Assembly (NCBI GenBank): GCA_937920115.1
Contig: CALGVF010000020.1
Coordinates: 1-16,154, forward strand
Direction: 5' to 3'
DNA: 16,154 nt
Source: an uncultured Clostridia bacterium
GTDB lineage: Bacteria > Bacillota > Clostridia > Christensenellales > Borkfalkiaceae
Each line of letters begins with the position of its first letter. The stretch's first letter is position 1. Shown here one piece after another: positions 1 to 7,900 of this stretch. The notes below the pieces were generated by a model. That model searched no databases. It saw only the letters and a list, made by a program, of their open reading frames with translations, and had not been told where the DNA came from. Made by a program: the position numbers and the translations under genes.

Positions 1-33
1 GAGTATCTTAAACTTCCCGAAAACAGATTATGA
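1..33 (+). CDS. C-terminal tail of an upstream gene (partial)
   Basis: Frame 1 is open from the first base and reads EYLKLPENRL followed by TGA at 31-33. It is 17 nt ahead of the ATG at 51, a spacing like the other junctions in this operon. Only ten residues are visible, so the product cannot be named. Frame 2 is also open here but runs deep into the next gene and is less plausible. If real, it means the operon began before this window. Confidence 0.4.
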   Translation, partial: EYLKLPENRL

Positions 34-50
34 TAAAAGGAGAAAACGGT

Positions 51-1730
51 ATGAAAAAATTAACGAAAATAGCGGCGGCGGTTTTAAGTCTCGCGACGAT
101 TTGTTCTTTTGCGGGTTGCAGAAGGAACGATTCGGAGCAGTCGGTAGACAGCGGTAAATTGCAGTTGTACGTCAAGTACTACAACGGCGGTTTCGGCGAC
201 GAATGGCTCAGAAAGTTAGGCTCGGAATTCGAGGCTATGTACGACGGGTACGATTTCGGCGGCGGCAAAGTCGGCGTTCAGATAGTTCCCGAATACACGA
301 GAGGTCAACTTACGGGACCGAGTTCTACGAAAGGGAACCGTAACAACGTATATCTTCTCGAAAATATCGATTATTACAGTTACGTTTCGGAAGGCAGTTT
401 TCTCGATATAACGGAAACGGTCAACGCCAACGCCGTTACGGGACTCGATAAAAAAGAGACGGGCAAGACGATAGTTCAGAAAATACCCGCGGCATACGAC
501 GAGTTTCTGAACGTCGGCGGCAAGTATTACGCGTTGCCCCTGTTCGAGACCTCTATCAACTTAAACTACGATATAGACTTGTTCAAACAGAAATGTCTGT
601 ATTTCGCGGCGGGAAAAACCGCGGAGGACTTCACCGAAGAGGACTTTAAAAACGAGGATAAAGTAAGCGGTTTGTTCGTCGGCGACGCTTCCGAAGCAAA
701 GGCTTTCGGTCCCGACGGAGAGGAAAACACCGCGGACGACGGACTTCCCGCGACCTATAAAGATTTCCGAGCCCTCACGATACAGATGAAAATAGTAGGC
801 GTTACGCCCTTCGTGTGGAACGGCGACGAAACGGGTTATCTCACAGGACTTATCAACGACATGTGGGCTAACAACGAAGGCGCGGAGCAGATGAAACTGA
901 ATTTCACCTTCGACGGCAACGCCGAGACGATTGTCGATACGATAAATTCCGACGGCAGCGTTACTTTAAAACCGTCTACGAAAATCGACTCGACTAATTA
1001 TAAATTATTGCAGAGACAAAAGGGCAAGTTAGACGCTCTCGAATTTGCGAAATTGCTTTTGGACGACGGAACGGGCAACAAAAACAGCAGAAACTACTTC
1101 GGAAAATCGTTCGACAGCGGTTTCAGCAACGTTATCGCTCAGAAGTATTTTCTCGACCCCGACGGCAACGGAATCGGCGACAGCCCGATAGGTTTCCTCG
1201 TGGACGGCGGTTGGTGGTACAACGAGGCGAAAGTCAGCGGCAGAAACATCGGAATTTTGCCTTTGCCGAAAACGGACGCGAGCAAGATAGGTACGCCGAA
1301 TACGAAAGTAAGCGACCGTTCGTCTCTCATTTTCATAAGCAGCGAAACGAGCGTCGAGTTGCAACCCGTAGCCAAAGCGTTCGTAAGTTTCCTTCAAAGC
1401 GATTACGCGCTCAGAGTTTACACGGAATACACAAACACTTTCCGAGCGATGGAATACGACCTTACGGACGATATTCTCGCGAAAATGAGCAGTTACGGCA
1501 AGAGCGTTTACGAGACGAGGAAAAGTGCGGGAACGGTGGTTCTTCCGTGGACTCCCATTTCAGCGACCGCTCGTAAAAACGCGAGTCTGCTTAGTTATCG
1601 TACCTACGGTTTCAGCGTAAACTCGCAGGAAAACAACCCGCTCGTATATTTCAAAGATCATAGCGGGGCGACCGTTAAAAGTTATTTCGAGGCGATATGT
1701 GAGTATCGCCAAGTAAAGGACGATAATTGA
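51..1730 (+). CDS. Extracellular carbohydrate-binding lipoprotein of an ABC importer
   Basis: This is a family 1-type solute-binding protein that should sit on the outer face of the membrane and deliver a sugar or oligosaccharide to the two permeases downstream. The ATG at 51 is preferred over the in-frame ATG at 30 because AGGAG (38-42) lies 8 nt before it and the earlier start overlaps the upstream tail. The 559-residue product has a basic, hydrophobic leader ending in the lipobox FAGC, so Cys23 should be lipidated. Typical family signs are the early GGFGDEWLRKL segment, an acidic loop around residues 221-233 (PDGEENTADDGLP), a second acid-rich loop at 369-377 (DPDGNGIGD) and FLVDGGWWYNEA shortly after. 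The two acidic loops resemble calcium-binding loops of such proteins, but metal binding is not shown. Length is at the upper end for the family. The substrate cannot be read from the sequence. Confidence 0.93.
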   Translation: MKKLTKIAAAVLSLATICSFAGCRRNDSEQSVDSGKLQLYVKYYNGGFGDEWLRKLGSEFEAMYDGYDFGGGKVGVQIVPEYTRGQLTGPSSTKGNRNNVYLLENIDYYSYVSEGSFLDITETVNANAVTGLDKKETGKTIVQKIPAAYDEFLNVGGKYYALPLFETSINLNYDIDLFKQKCLYFAAGKTAEDFTEEDFKNEDKVSGLFVGDASEAKAFGPDGEENTADDGLPATYKDFRALTIQMKIVGVTPFVWNGDETGYLTGLINDMWANNEGAEQMKLNFTFDGNAETIVDTINSDGSVTLKPSTKIDSTNYKLLQRQKGKLDALEFAKLLLDDGTGNKNSRNYFGKSFDSGFSNVIAQKYFLDPDGNGIGDSPIGFLVDGGWWYNEAKVSGRNIGILPLPKTDASKIGTPNTKVSDRSSLIFISSETSVELQPVAKAFVSFLQSDYALRVYTEYTNTFRAMEYDLTDDILAKMSSYGKSVYETRKSAGTVVLPWTPISATARKNASLLSYRTYGFSVNSQENNPLVYFKDHSGATVKSYFEAICEYRQVKDDN

Positions 1731-1754
1731 ACGCGACCTAAAAAGGGACTGTTT

Positions 1755-2723
1755 ATGGATAGAATAAAAACGAAGCGAAGAGAAGCCGCGGGGAAAATTT
1801 TCCCGAACGGTTTTGGAACAAAAAGGAAGAAAGCGATAAGCGGAGGCAACGTGTTTTACGCAAGCATAGTGGCGTTGCCTTTGCTTCAATTTATCGTCTT
1901 TTACGTCGTGGTGAACTTCAACAGTTTTCTCATGGCTTTTCAGAGTTACGAGAACTCGGCGGGAACTGCCGTTATCGGCTACACTTGGGACAATTTCGCA
2001 TACTTTTTCGATAAAACCGTCCTGCCCGACCTGTGGCTTTGCATAAAAAATTCACTGTTGTACCTCGGTCTGAACATAGTAATCTGCGTTCCCGTTTCTT
2101 TGCTTTTCAGTTATTACGTTTATAAGAAATTCCTTTTTTCGGGTTTCTTTAAAGTCGTTTTGTTTTTACCGAGCATAGTGTGTTCCACGGCGATGGTAAT
2201 TTTTTACAAGTATTTCGTAAACGAAGGACTTTCTTCCGCCCTCGGCGGTTCGGTAATCGGACCCGTGTACAATCCGAAACAACAGGGCGTGTTGGTCGTT
2301 TTCTATTTGCTGATGACTTTCTCGGCGAATATTTTGTTGTATATAAACGCGATGTCGCAGACTTCCGAGGCGGTAGTAGAGGCCTCGAAAATCGACGGGG
2401 CGAGCGAAATCGGAACGTTCGTTCACGTTATAATTCCTCAGATATGGGGTACTATCGTGTCGATAATAGTAATATTCCTCGCGTGGTTCGCAACGAATCA
2501 GGCGTATTTGTTCACGTTCTACGGGTTCAATACGAACAGGGAATATCAGACGATAGGTTACTACCTGTTCAATATGGTGCAGGACGGAAGATACACGGGC
2601 AGTTCGTTGGAACAGATGTATCGCAAGGCTTCGGCGTTGGGACTTATGTTCACGGCGATAGTCGCTCCCGTCACTATACTTGTCAGAAATCTGATGCTTA
2701 AATACGGACCTAACGAAAATTGA
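1755..2723 (+). CDS. Sugar ABC transporter permease (UgpA/MalF type)
   Basis: First inner-membrane subunit of the importer. The 322-residue product begins with a basic cytoplasmic tail and has about six hydrophobic segments, roughly at residues 33-57, 95-125, 130-155, 175-197, 223-248 and 292-316. The cytoplasmic EAA loop that docks onto the ATPase is seen as E209-A-S-K-I-D-G-A216, followed after a short spacer by IIPQIWGTI. This matches the family pattern EAAxxDGA...P. AAAGGGA (1742-1748) precedes the ATG, and the gene starts 24 nt after the binding-protein stop. No ATPase gene follows, so energy probably comes from a shared MsmX/MsmK-like ATPase encoded elsewhere, as is common in Bacillota. 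Family assignment is strong; the substrate is unknown. Confidence 0.94.
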   Translation: MDRIKTKRREAAGKIFPNGFGTKRKKAISGGNVFYASIVALPLLQFIVFYVVVNFNSFLMAFQSYENSAGTAVIGYTWDNFAYFFDKTVLPDLWLCIKNSLLYLGLNIVICVPVSLLFSYYVYKKFLFSGFFKVVLFLPSIVCSTAMVIFYKYFVNEGLSSALGGSVIGPVYNPKQQGVLVVFYLLMTFSANILLYINAMSQTSEAVVEASKIDGASEIGTFVHVIIPQIWGTIVSIIVIFLAWFATNQAYLFTFYGFNTNREYQTIGYYLFNMVQDGRYTGSSLEQMYRKASALGLMFTAIVAPVTILVRNLMLKYGPNEN

Positions 2724-2737
2724 CGGGGGAAAGAAAT

Positions 2738-3655
2738 ATGACTGAATTTAAGAAAAAATCGCCCCGCAAGAGCCATAAGAGGTTTGGCGTTTACGAAATA
2801 GTCGTGCTTTGTCTGCTCGTTTTATACTCGGCGGCTGTTCTCGCGTTGATATTATGGGGCTTTTCGGCTTCTTTCAGGACTTACGCGTCGATAACTAAAA
2901 ATCCGTGGAAAGTCTTTGACAATTTAAAAATAGATAACTATATCGCCGTTTTCGAGGACTTCAAAACGCTCAAAGAGCATGCGGGCGGCTTTAAAACCGT
3001 GTATTTTGAAGAGATGTTTTTAAACTCTTTGTTATACGCGGGCGGCGGGGCGTTTTTGCAGAGTATCTGTACCGCGGCGATCGCCTATTGCACGGCTAAA
3101 TACGACAACAAGTGCAGTACGATAATACATTACGTGGTCATAATAACGCTTTCGCTTCCTATCGTCGGAAACCTTGCGTCGATGCTCACGGTTACGAAAA
3201 AATTGAAACTGTACGATACTATTATCGGCTCGTGGATAATGAAATTCGGGTTCAATAATATTTACTATATGATTTTCTACGCGTTTTTCAGGAAAATTTC
3301 GTGGGAATACGCGGAGTCGGCGTTTTTGGACGGAGGCAGTCATTACACGGTGTTTTTCCGCATAATGCTTCCGCTCGCCGTTCCCGTAATATCTACGATT
3401 TTTCTTCTCAACTTTATTCAGTATTGGAACGACTTTGAAACGCCGTATATGTTCCTGCCCAACCATACCACTTCGGCGGTAATGCTGTATATGTCGATAA
3501 TAGGCGGCGGCGGAACGTGGGCGGGACCGAGCCCCGTGGATATAACGACTCAACTCGCGGCGGCGTTTATGGTCTTTCTGCCTATATTCGTACTGTTTTT
3601 AGTGTTCAAAAACAAAATCATGGGAAATTTATCGGAGGGAGGAATAAAAGGATGA
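2738..3655 (+). CDS. Sugar ABC transporter permease (UgpE/MalG type)
   Basis: Second permease subunit, 305 residues, expected to pair with the product of 1755-2723. ATG 2738 is chosen over TTG 2720: a GGGGGA site (2725-2730) sits 7 nt before it, while TTG 2720 overlaps the previous stop and has no separate ribosome site. About six hydrophobic segments are visible, the first near residues 20-45 and the last just before the C-terminus (FLPIFVLFLVF). The EAA loop is A192-E-S-A-F-L-D-G-G200, followed by FFRIMLPLAVP, which matches MalG/UgpE-type subunits closely. The stop overlaps the start of the next gene in an ATGA arrangement, which suggests translational coupling to the large secreted protein and ties that protein to the transporter. 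Confidence 0.94.
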   Translation: MTEFKKKSPRKSHKRFGVYEIVVLCLLVLYSAAVLALILWGFSASFRTYASITKNPWKVFDNLKIDNYIAVFEDFKTLKEHAGGFKTVYFEEMFLNSLLYAGGGAFLQSICTAAIAYCTAKYDNKCSTIIHYVVIITLSLPIVGNLASMLTVTKKLKLYDTIIGSWIMKFGFNNIYYMIFYAFFRKISWEYAESAFLDGGSHYTVFFRIMLPLAVPVISTIFLLNFIQYWNDFETPYMFLPNHTTSAVMLYMSIIGGGGTWAGPSPVDITTQLAAAFMVFLPIFVLFLVFKNKIMGNLSEGGIKG

Positions 3656-6600
3656 CGAAGAAAAGACGGACGGCGATTTATCTGTTGGCTGTTTTACTCG
3701 TTTTAAGCGTTTCGCTCGCGTTTGTCGCCGCGTTTAGTCACGGCGGCTCGGCTTACGCTGCGAACGTTTTCGAGTACGACGGCAAAATCAAAGCCGTTTC
3801 GGGCGACGTCGACGGCAATAAGCGAGGACTTCGGTTATTCGCTTACGACAGCGGAGCGACGGCGAACTTCAAAGGCGTTCGGACGGGCGTTTTTCAGTCG
3901 GAAATCAAAATAGCGACGTTCGACGGAAGCAAAGATTTAAAGAAGTATTCGCTGTCTTTCAAAGACGAAAAGAGCGGGAAAAAGTTTTCCGTTCAGATTT
4001 CGGCTTATTCCGATTACAACGACGCGGCGGTAATTTATAACGATAAGAAGGGCGGAATCGTATATCACGAGGGAACTAACGCCCCCTACGGCGTGACGGC
4101 GGGATATAACGAACAGAACTTGTATACGAAATTCACGGCGGAAATTTGCTCTTTATCGTTCGACCCCGAAAGCATGCAGGTGAAAATAAAGGGCGACGAC
4201 GGCAATTATCGCCTTGTGTGGGACTTCAAAAAACAATATAACGACGGGAAATTGCTCGAAAACGACCTCGGCTCGTTCAACGAGTATTCGGTTTCCGTCT
4301 CGTTCGACGAAATATCCGCGAACAGCCGCGGAGATTTGCTGATATGTTCGTTCGGCGGCTATTCGCTTGCGGAAAGCGACGTTAAATATCGCCCCTCGAT
4401 TGTTCTCTCTTCGGGAATAAAGCCCGTAGTCGGCAAAAACTACGTTTTGCCCGAGGCGAAAGCGACGGGCGAGAACGGCGACGACCTTTCCGACAAAATC
4501 GAAGCGTCTTTATACGACGAAAACGGCGTTCTTCTCGCGAAAAACGCAAAAAATTATACGCCGACGAAAAAGGGAACGCTGTATTTATATTACGAGTATT
4601 CCGAAAACGGCGAGACTTCCGACTGTTGGTATAAAGCGGAAATCGTAGAGGAGTCGGGCGTTACGAAAACGTTTGCATACGACGGCGAACTGCCCGAAAC
4701 GGCGGGAACGAACGCGGAAATATTTATTCCGAAAGCAAGGGTTACGACGAACCTTCTGACGGAAGGAACGGAAGATTGTCTCGTCACCGTAAGAAAGGAC
4801 GGAGTCGTCGCCGACGGCTACGAAAAGACGGAGGGCGGCTTCGTTTACAGGTTCGCGGAAGCGGGCGTTTACGAGATAGAGTACTTCGGCGAAAAATCTT
4901 ACGAGTACAACAAGGAAATCAAAAAAATTACGGTTGACGACGGTATTCTCGCCGTAAACGTCGACGAAATTCCCGAGGCGTTCGCAGTCGGAACGACTTA
5001 TGCGTTCCCGTCCGCAGAATTTTGTCTCGGAAGCGACAGGGCTGTCGCCGCCGCAAAGATAATCACGCCCCGCGGCGAAGAGAAGAGCGGGGAGATAACT
5101 TTTTCGGAAGCGGGCAGATATACGGTTTCTTATACCGCCGTTCTGGGCGGCGAATCCCGAATATACGAAAAGCAAATATCGGTAAAACGCAGATACGCCG
5201 ACGAGTTCGATACGGACGCGAGTTATTCCGCCATGAAGTCGAACAACGAAACCAAGGGCGTAAAAATAACATTAACCGACAATAAGACGATAACTTACGG
5301 AAAGACGATAGACTTGTCGGAATATACGTTCGACGACAGAACAAACAGGGGCAAAACTCTTCTCGAAGTGAATTTCGACCCGAAAAATATCGGTTCGGCA
5401 GACCTCGATTCGTTTTACGTCGTTCTGACGGATAAGTACGATTCGAGCAATTATATCTCGATGAGACTTAAATATCTTTCCCATACGCCGTTAGGTTCCT
5501 ATATAAGAGCGAGGGCTTCGGGTCAGACCGCGTGGGTAGGATATTATTACGATTTCTTCTCGACCGCAGGAAGAGCGGACTCCGCGACCATTCACGAAGA
5601 GGGCGGTTTCGTAAGTTCGGGTAGTTTAACTCACTCGATAGATAACTACGAGTTCGACTTTATGTCTATGAAACTCTATTTCGATTACGGTACGAAACGC
5701 CTTTATTCTCAGCCGTTATGGCTCCCGGGACCCGCGGCCGGCACCCCCCCCGAATACAATACGACCGCCGTTCCGTGGCTCGTTTACGATTTCGACAGTA
5801 CCGATTCCGCTCTCAGCGCGGGTAATAGACCATGGCAGGGCTTTACCACGGGCGAGGCGATTTTAAGCGTGTACGCCAAGGGAGCGAGCGGCGGAGCCGA
5901 CGCGTATATTCTCACGGTTGACGGCGAAGACTTGTCGAAACCGTTGTTCGACGATACCGAGTCGCCGATAATAACCGTCGATATAGACGAAAACGCCGTT
6001 CCCGCGGCGAAAGTCGGGCAGCCTTATAAGATATTCGGCTACGAGGCGACGGACGCCGATTCGGCTGTCACCGAAAAGGGTTTCGTCGTGACAAACGACG
6101 CGTCTGGCAGGGTCGCCGAAGTAGGCGAGGACGGAACGTTTATACCTCTCGAAGGTACTTATACCGTTAAATATTACGCCGTAGACGCTTTCGGGCATCG
6201 GACGGAGAAGAGCATAAAAATCACGGCTAAGAGGAACGTCGACGAACCCGAAGTTTCGCTCGTTTCCGATATGCCGTCGCAGGCGAAATACGGAGATACG
6301 ATAACGCTCGCCGACTACGAGATAAAAAACGCAGGAGCGGGAGCGGCTAAGGTCGATATAGAAGTAAAGTGCGGCGAGGAGATTGTTCCGACGGCAAACG
6401 GAAAATTCGAGTGCAAAGGAGCGGTCGGAGTCTACTCGGTAACTTATACGATAACCGATTATATCGGTCAGACTAAGAAAGTGAGAAAGAGAATAAACGT
6501 TTCTCGGTCGGAAGAACTGAACGTAAACGAAGAGAGCGTAAATCTGCCGAAAGCGTTTATTCACGGAGATAAGTTCGTTTTCGACGGTTACAACGCGATT

Positions 6601-7887
6601 TATTACGACGAAAATCTCAAAGAGATATCGTTGCCCGCGACGATTACCGTAACCGACGGAAAAGGTAAGACGACTATCGGCAAAGACGGCGTTTACGTTC
6701 CGACCGCGACGGACGGCGTAACCTCGGCGACCGTTGCGATTTCGTTCGCTTATAACGGTCTCGAAAGGGTTATCGCTCGTGAAATTCCCGTCAGGACGGC
6801 GAAAAACGGCGACGGATATATCGCAAATTACTTCGAGACGAGTAACGCGACGGTATCCATGAGCAGTAACGGCGTTACGTTCGGCGGCGAGGACGGCGAA
6901 ATGAGTTTTTCGTTCGCCCGCCCGATATATGCGGAAGAGGCGACTTTCCGTTTTATTGCCGAAACGGGAAAATTCAACGCCGATTCTTTCACGGTCGTCC
7001 TTTCGGATAAGCGTGACGGACTGCAAAAAGTCGCGTTGACCTACACTAAAAGCGGAAACTTATGGTACTGTTCGTTAAACGGCGGCGAAAAAACGTTGAC
7101 TTACGCAGATTCCGACGGGTATCTGCAACTCAACTACTATAACGGAACGAAAACGTTTACCGACGCGAGCGGTTCGGTTATAGGCGTCGCGGATAAAACC
7201 GCGGACGGCAAAGAATTTTCGGGTTTCGCGAGCGGCTACGCTTACCTCGACTGCGAGGTAAATGGAGTAAAATCCGCTACCGAAATAGGAATAAGAACGA
7301 TAAACAATCAGACGATAAACAGCGTCAAGAGAGATATGCAAAAGCCGTATATAAAGGCTGACGGCGTATACGACGGGAGAGTTCCCGTCGGAACGGAAAT
7401 AAAATTCGGCTCGGTCGCGGCTTACGACGTGCTGAGTTCTCTCGGCGAAGTGAAAGTGAGCGTAAAACGCGGAGAAGAAACAGTCGTCGCGGAAAAAACG
7501 CTCGTTACGGGCGAGAAATTTACCGCCGACAAATGCGGCAAGTACAGAATTATTTTCAAGGTTTCCGACAAGAACGGAAACTCGGCGACCGATTACGCGG
7601 AATTTTCGGTATACGACCCCGTAAAACCCGAATTGACTTTCGATAAACAACCCGAAAGCAAGGTTAAAGTCGGAACGGCGTTGAAGTTGCCGAATTACAC
7701 GGTCGTCGATAATCAGAAAGACGAGGTAGTCGTCCGCGTTTACGTTATCACGCCCGACGGAAAGAGAATAAGCGTAAAAGAAAACGAGTATACGTTTGCC
7801 GAAAGGGGCGTATATACGGTGATTTATATGGCGACCGACCCGAACGACAATTTCGTTATTTATAGATTTGTCGTCGAAGCGGCGTGA
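3652..7887 (+). CDS. Giant secreted protein with Ig-like domains and three beta-sandwich modules
   Basis: This 1411-residue exported protein has no recognisable catalytic motif. The start at 3652 is supported by GGAGGGAGGA (3634-3643) and the 4-nt overlap with the permease; the open frame extends upstream to 3517, but only inside the permease gene. A basic N-terminus and hydrophobic core end in AYA, with likely signal-peptase cleavage after Ala36. Three larger beta-rich modules lie near residues 39-250, 511-767 and 1057-1230. They share short phrases such as LDSFYVVLTDKYD and ADSFTVVLSDKRD in the second and third. Between and after them are Ig-like units near 251-510, 768-863, 864-957, 958-1056, 1231-1323 and 1324-1411. 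Several of these end in a DUF5011/Big_3-like strand pair, for example GTYTVKYYAVDAFGH and GKYRIIFKVSDKNGN. I see no LPXTG sorting signal, C-terminal membrane segment or SLH repeats, so it may be released or held non-covalently. Its position in a sugar-importer operon suggests a glycan-binding scaffold or adhesin (inference). Confidence 0.85.
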   Translation: MTKKRRTAIYLLAVLLVLSVSLAFVAAFSHGGSAYAANVFEYDGKIKAVSGDVDGNKRGLRLFAYDSGATANFKGVRTGVFQSEIKIATFDGSKDLKKYSLSFKDEKSGKKFSVQISAYSDYNDAAVIYNDKKGGIVYHEGTNAPYGVTAGYNEQNLYTKFTAEICSLSFDPESMQVKIKGDDGNYRLVWDFKKQYNDGKLLENDLGSFNEYSVSVSFDEISANSRGDLLICSFGGYSLAESDVKYRPSIVLSSGIKPVVGKNYVLPEAKATGENGDDLSDKIEASLYDENGVLLAKNAKNYTPTKKGTLYLYYEYSENGETSDCWYKAEIVEESGVTKTFAYDGELPETAGTNAEIFIPKARVTTNLLTEGTEDCLVTVRKDGVVADGYEKTEGGFVYRFAEAGVYEIEYFGEKSYEYNKEIKKITVDDGILAVNVDEIPEAFAVGTTYAFPSAEFCLGSDRAVAAAKIITPRGEEKSGEITFSEAGRYTVSYTAVLGGESRIYEKQISVKRRYADEFDTDASYSAMKSNNETKGVKITLTDNKTITYGKTIDLSEYTFDDRTNRGKTLLEVNFDPKNIGSADLDSFYVVLTDKYDSSNYISMRLKYLSHTPLGSYIRARASGQTAWVGYYYDFFSTAGRADSATIHEEGGFVSSGSLTHSIDNYEFDFMSMKLYFDYGTKRLYSQPLWLPGPAAGTPPEYNTTAVPWLVYDFDSTDSALSAGNRPWQGFTTGEAILSVYAKGASGGADAYILTVDGEDLSKPLFDDTESPIITVDIDENAVPAAKVGQPYKIFGYEATDADSAVTEKGFVVTNDASGRVAEVGEDGTFIPLEGTYTVKYYAVDAFGHRTEKSIKITAKRNVDEPEVSLVSDMPSQAKYGDTITLADYEIKNAGAGAAKVDIEVKCGEEIVPTANGKFECKGAVGVYSVTYTITDYIGQTKKVRKRINVSRSEELNVNEESVNLPKAFIHGDKFVFDGYNAIYYDENLKEISLPATITVTDGKGKTTIGKDGVYVPTATDGVTSATVAISFAYNGLERVIAREIPVRTAKNGDGYIANYFETSNATVSMSSNGVTFGGEDGEMSFSFARPIYAEEATFRFIAETGKFNADSFTVVLSDKRDGLQKVALTYTKSGNLWYCSLNGGEKTLTYADSDGYLQLNYYNGTKTFTDASGSVIGVADKTADGKEFSGFASGYAYLDCEVNGVKSATEIGIRTINNQTINSVKRDMQKPYIKADGVYDGRVPVGTEIKFGSVAAYDVLSSLGEVKVSVKRGEETVVAEKTLVTGEKFTADKCGKYRIIFKVSDKNGNSATDYAEFSVYDPVKPELTFDKQPESKVKVGTALKLPNYTVVDNQKDEVVVRVYVITPDGKRISVKENEYTFAERGVYTVIYMATDPNDNFVIYRFVVEAA

Positions 7888-7900
7888 CGGGAGAGAAGAT

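Noticed and set aside
1211..1576. Plus-strand frame of 121 codons inside the binding-protein gene
   Set aside because: It is an out-of-frame shadow of a clear lipoprotein gene, with no ribosome site or recognisable domain. The same applies to 2180-2701.
3517..3651. Upstream extension of the giant secreted protein
   Set aside because: It would overlap the permease gene by about 139 nt and place 45 residues before the signal peptide. ATG 3652 has a strong ribosome site and gives a clean leader.
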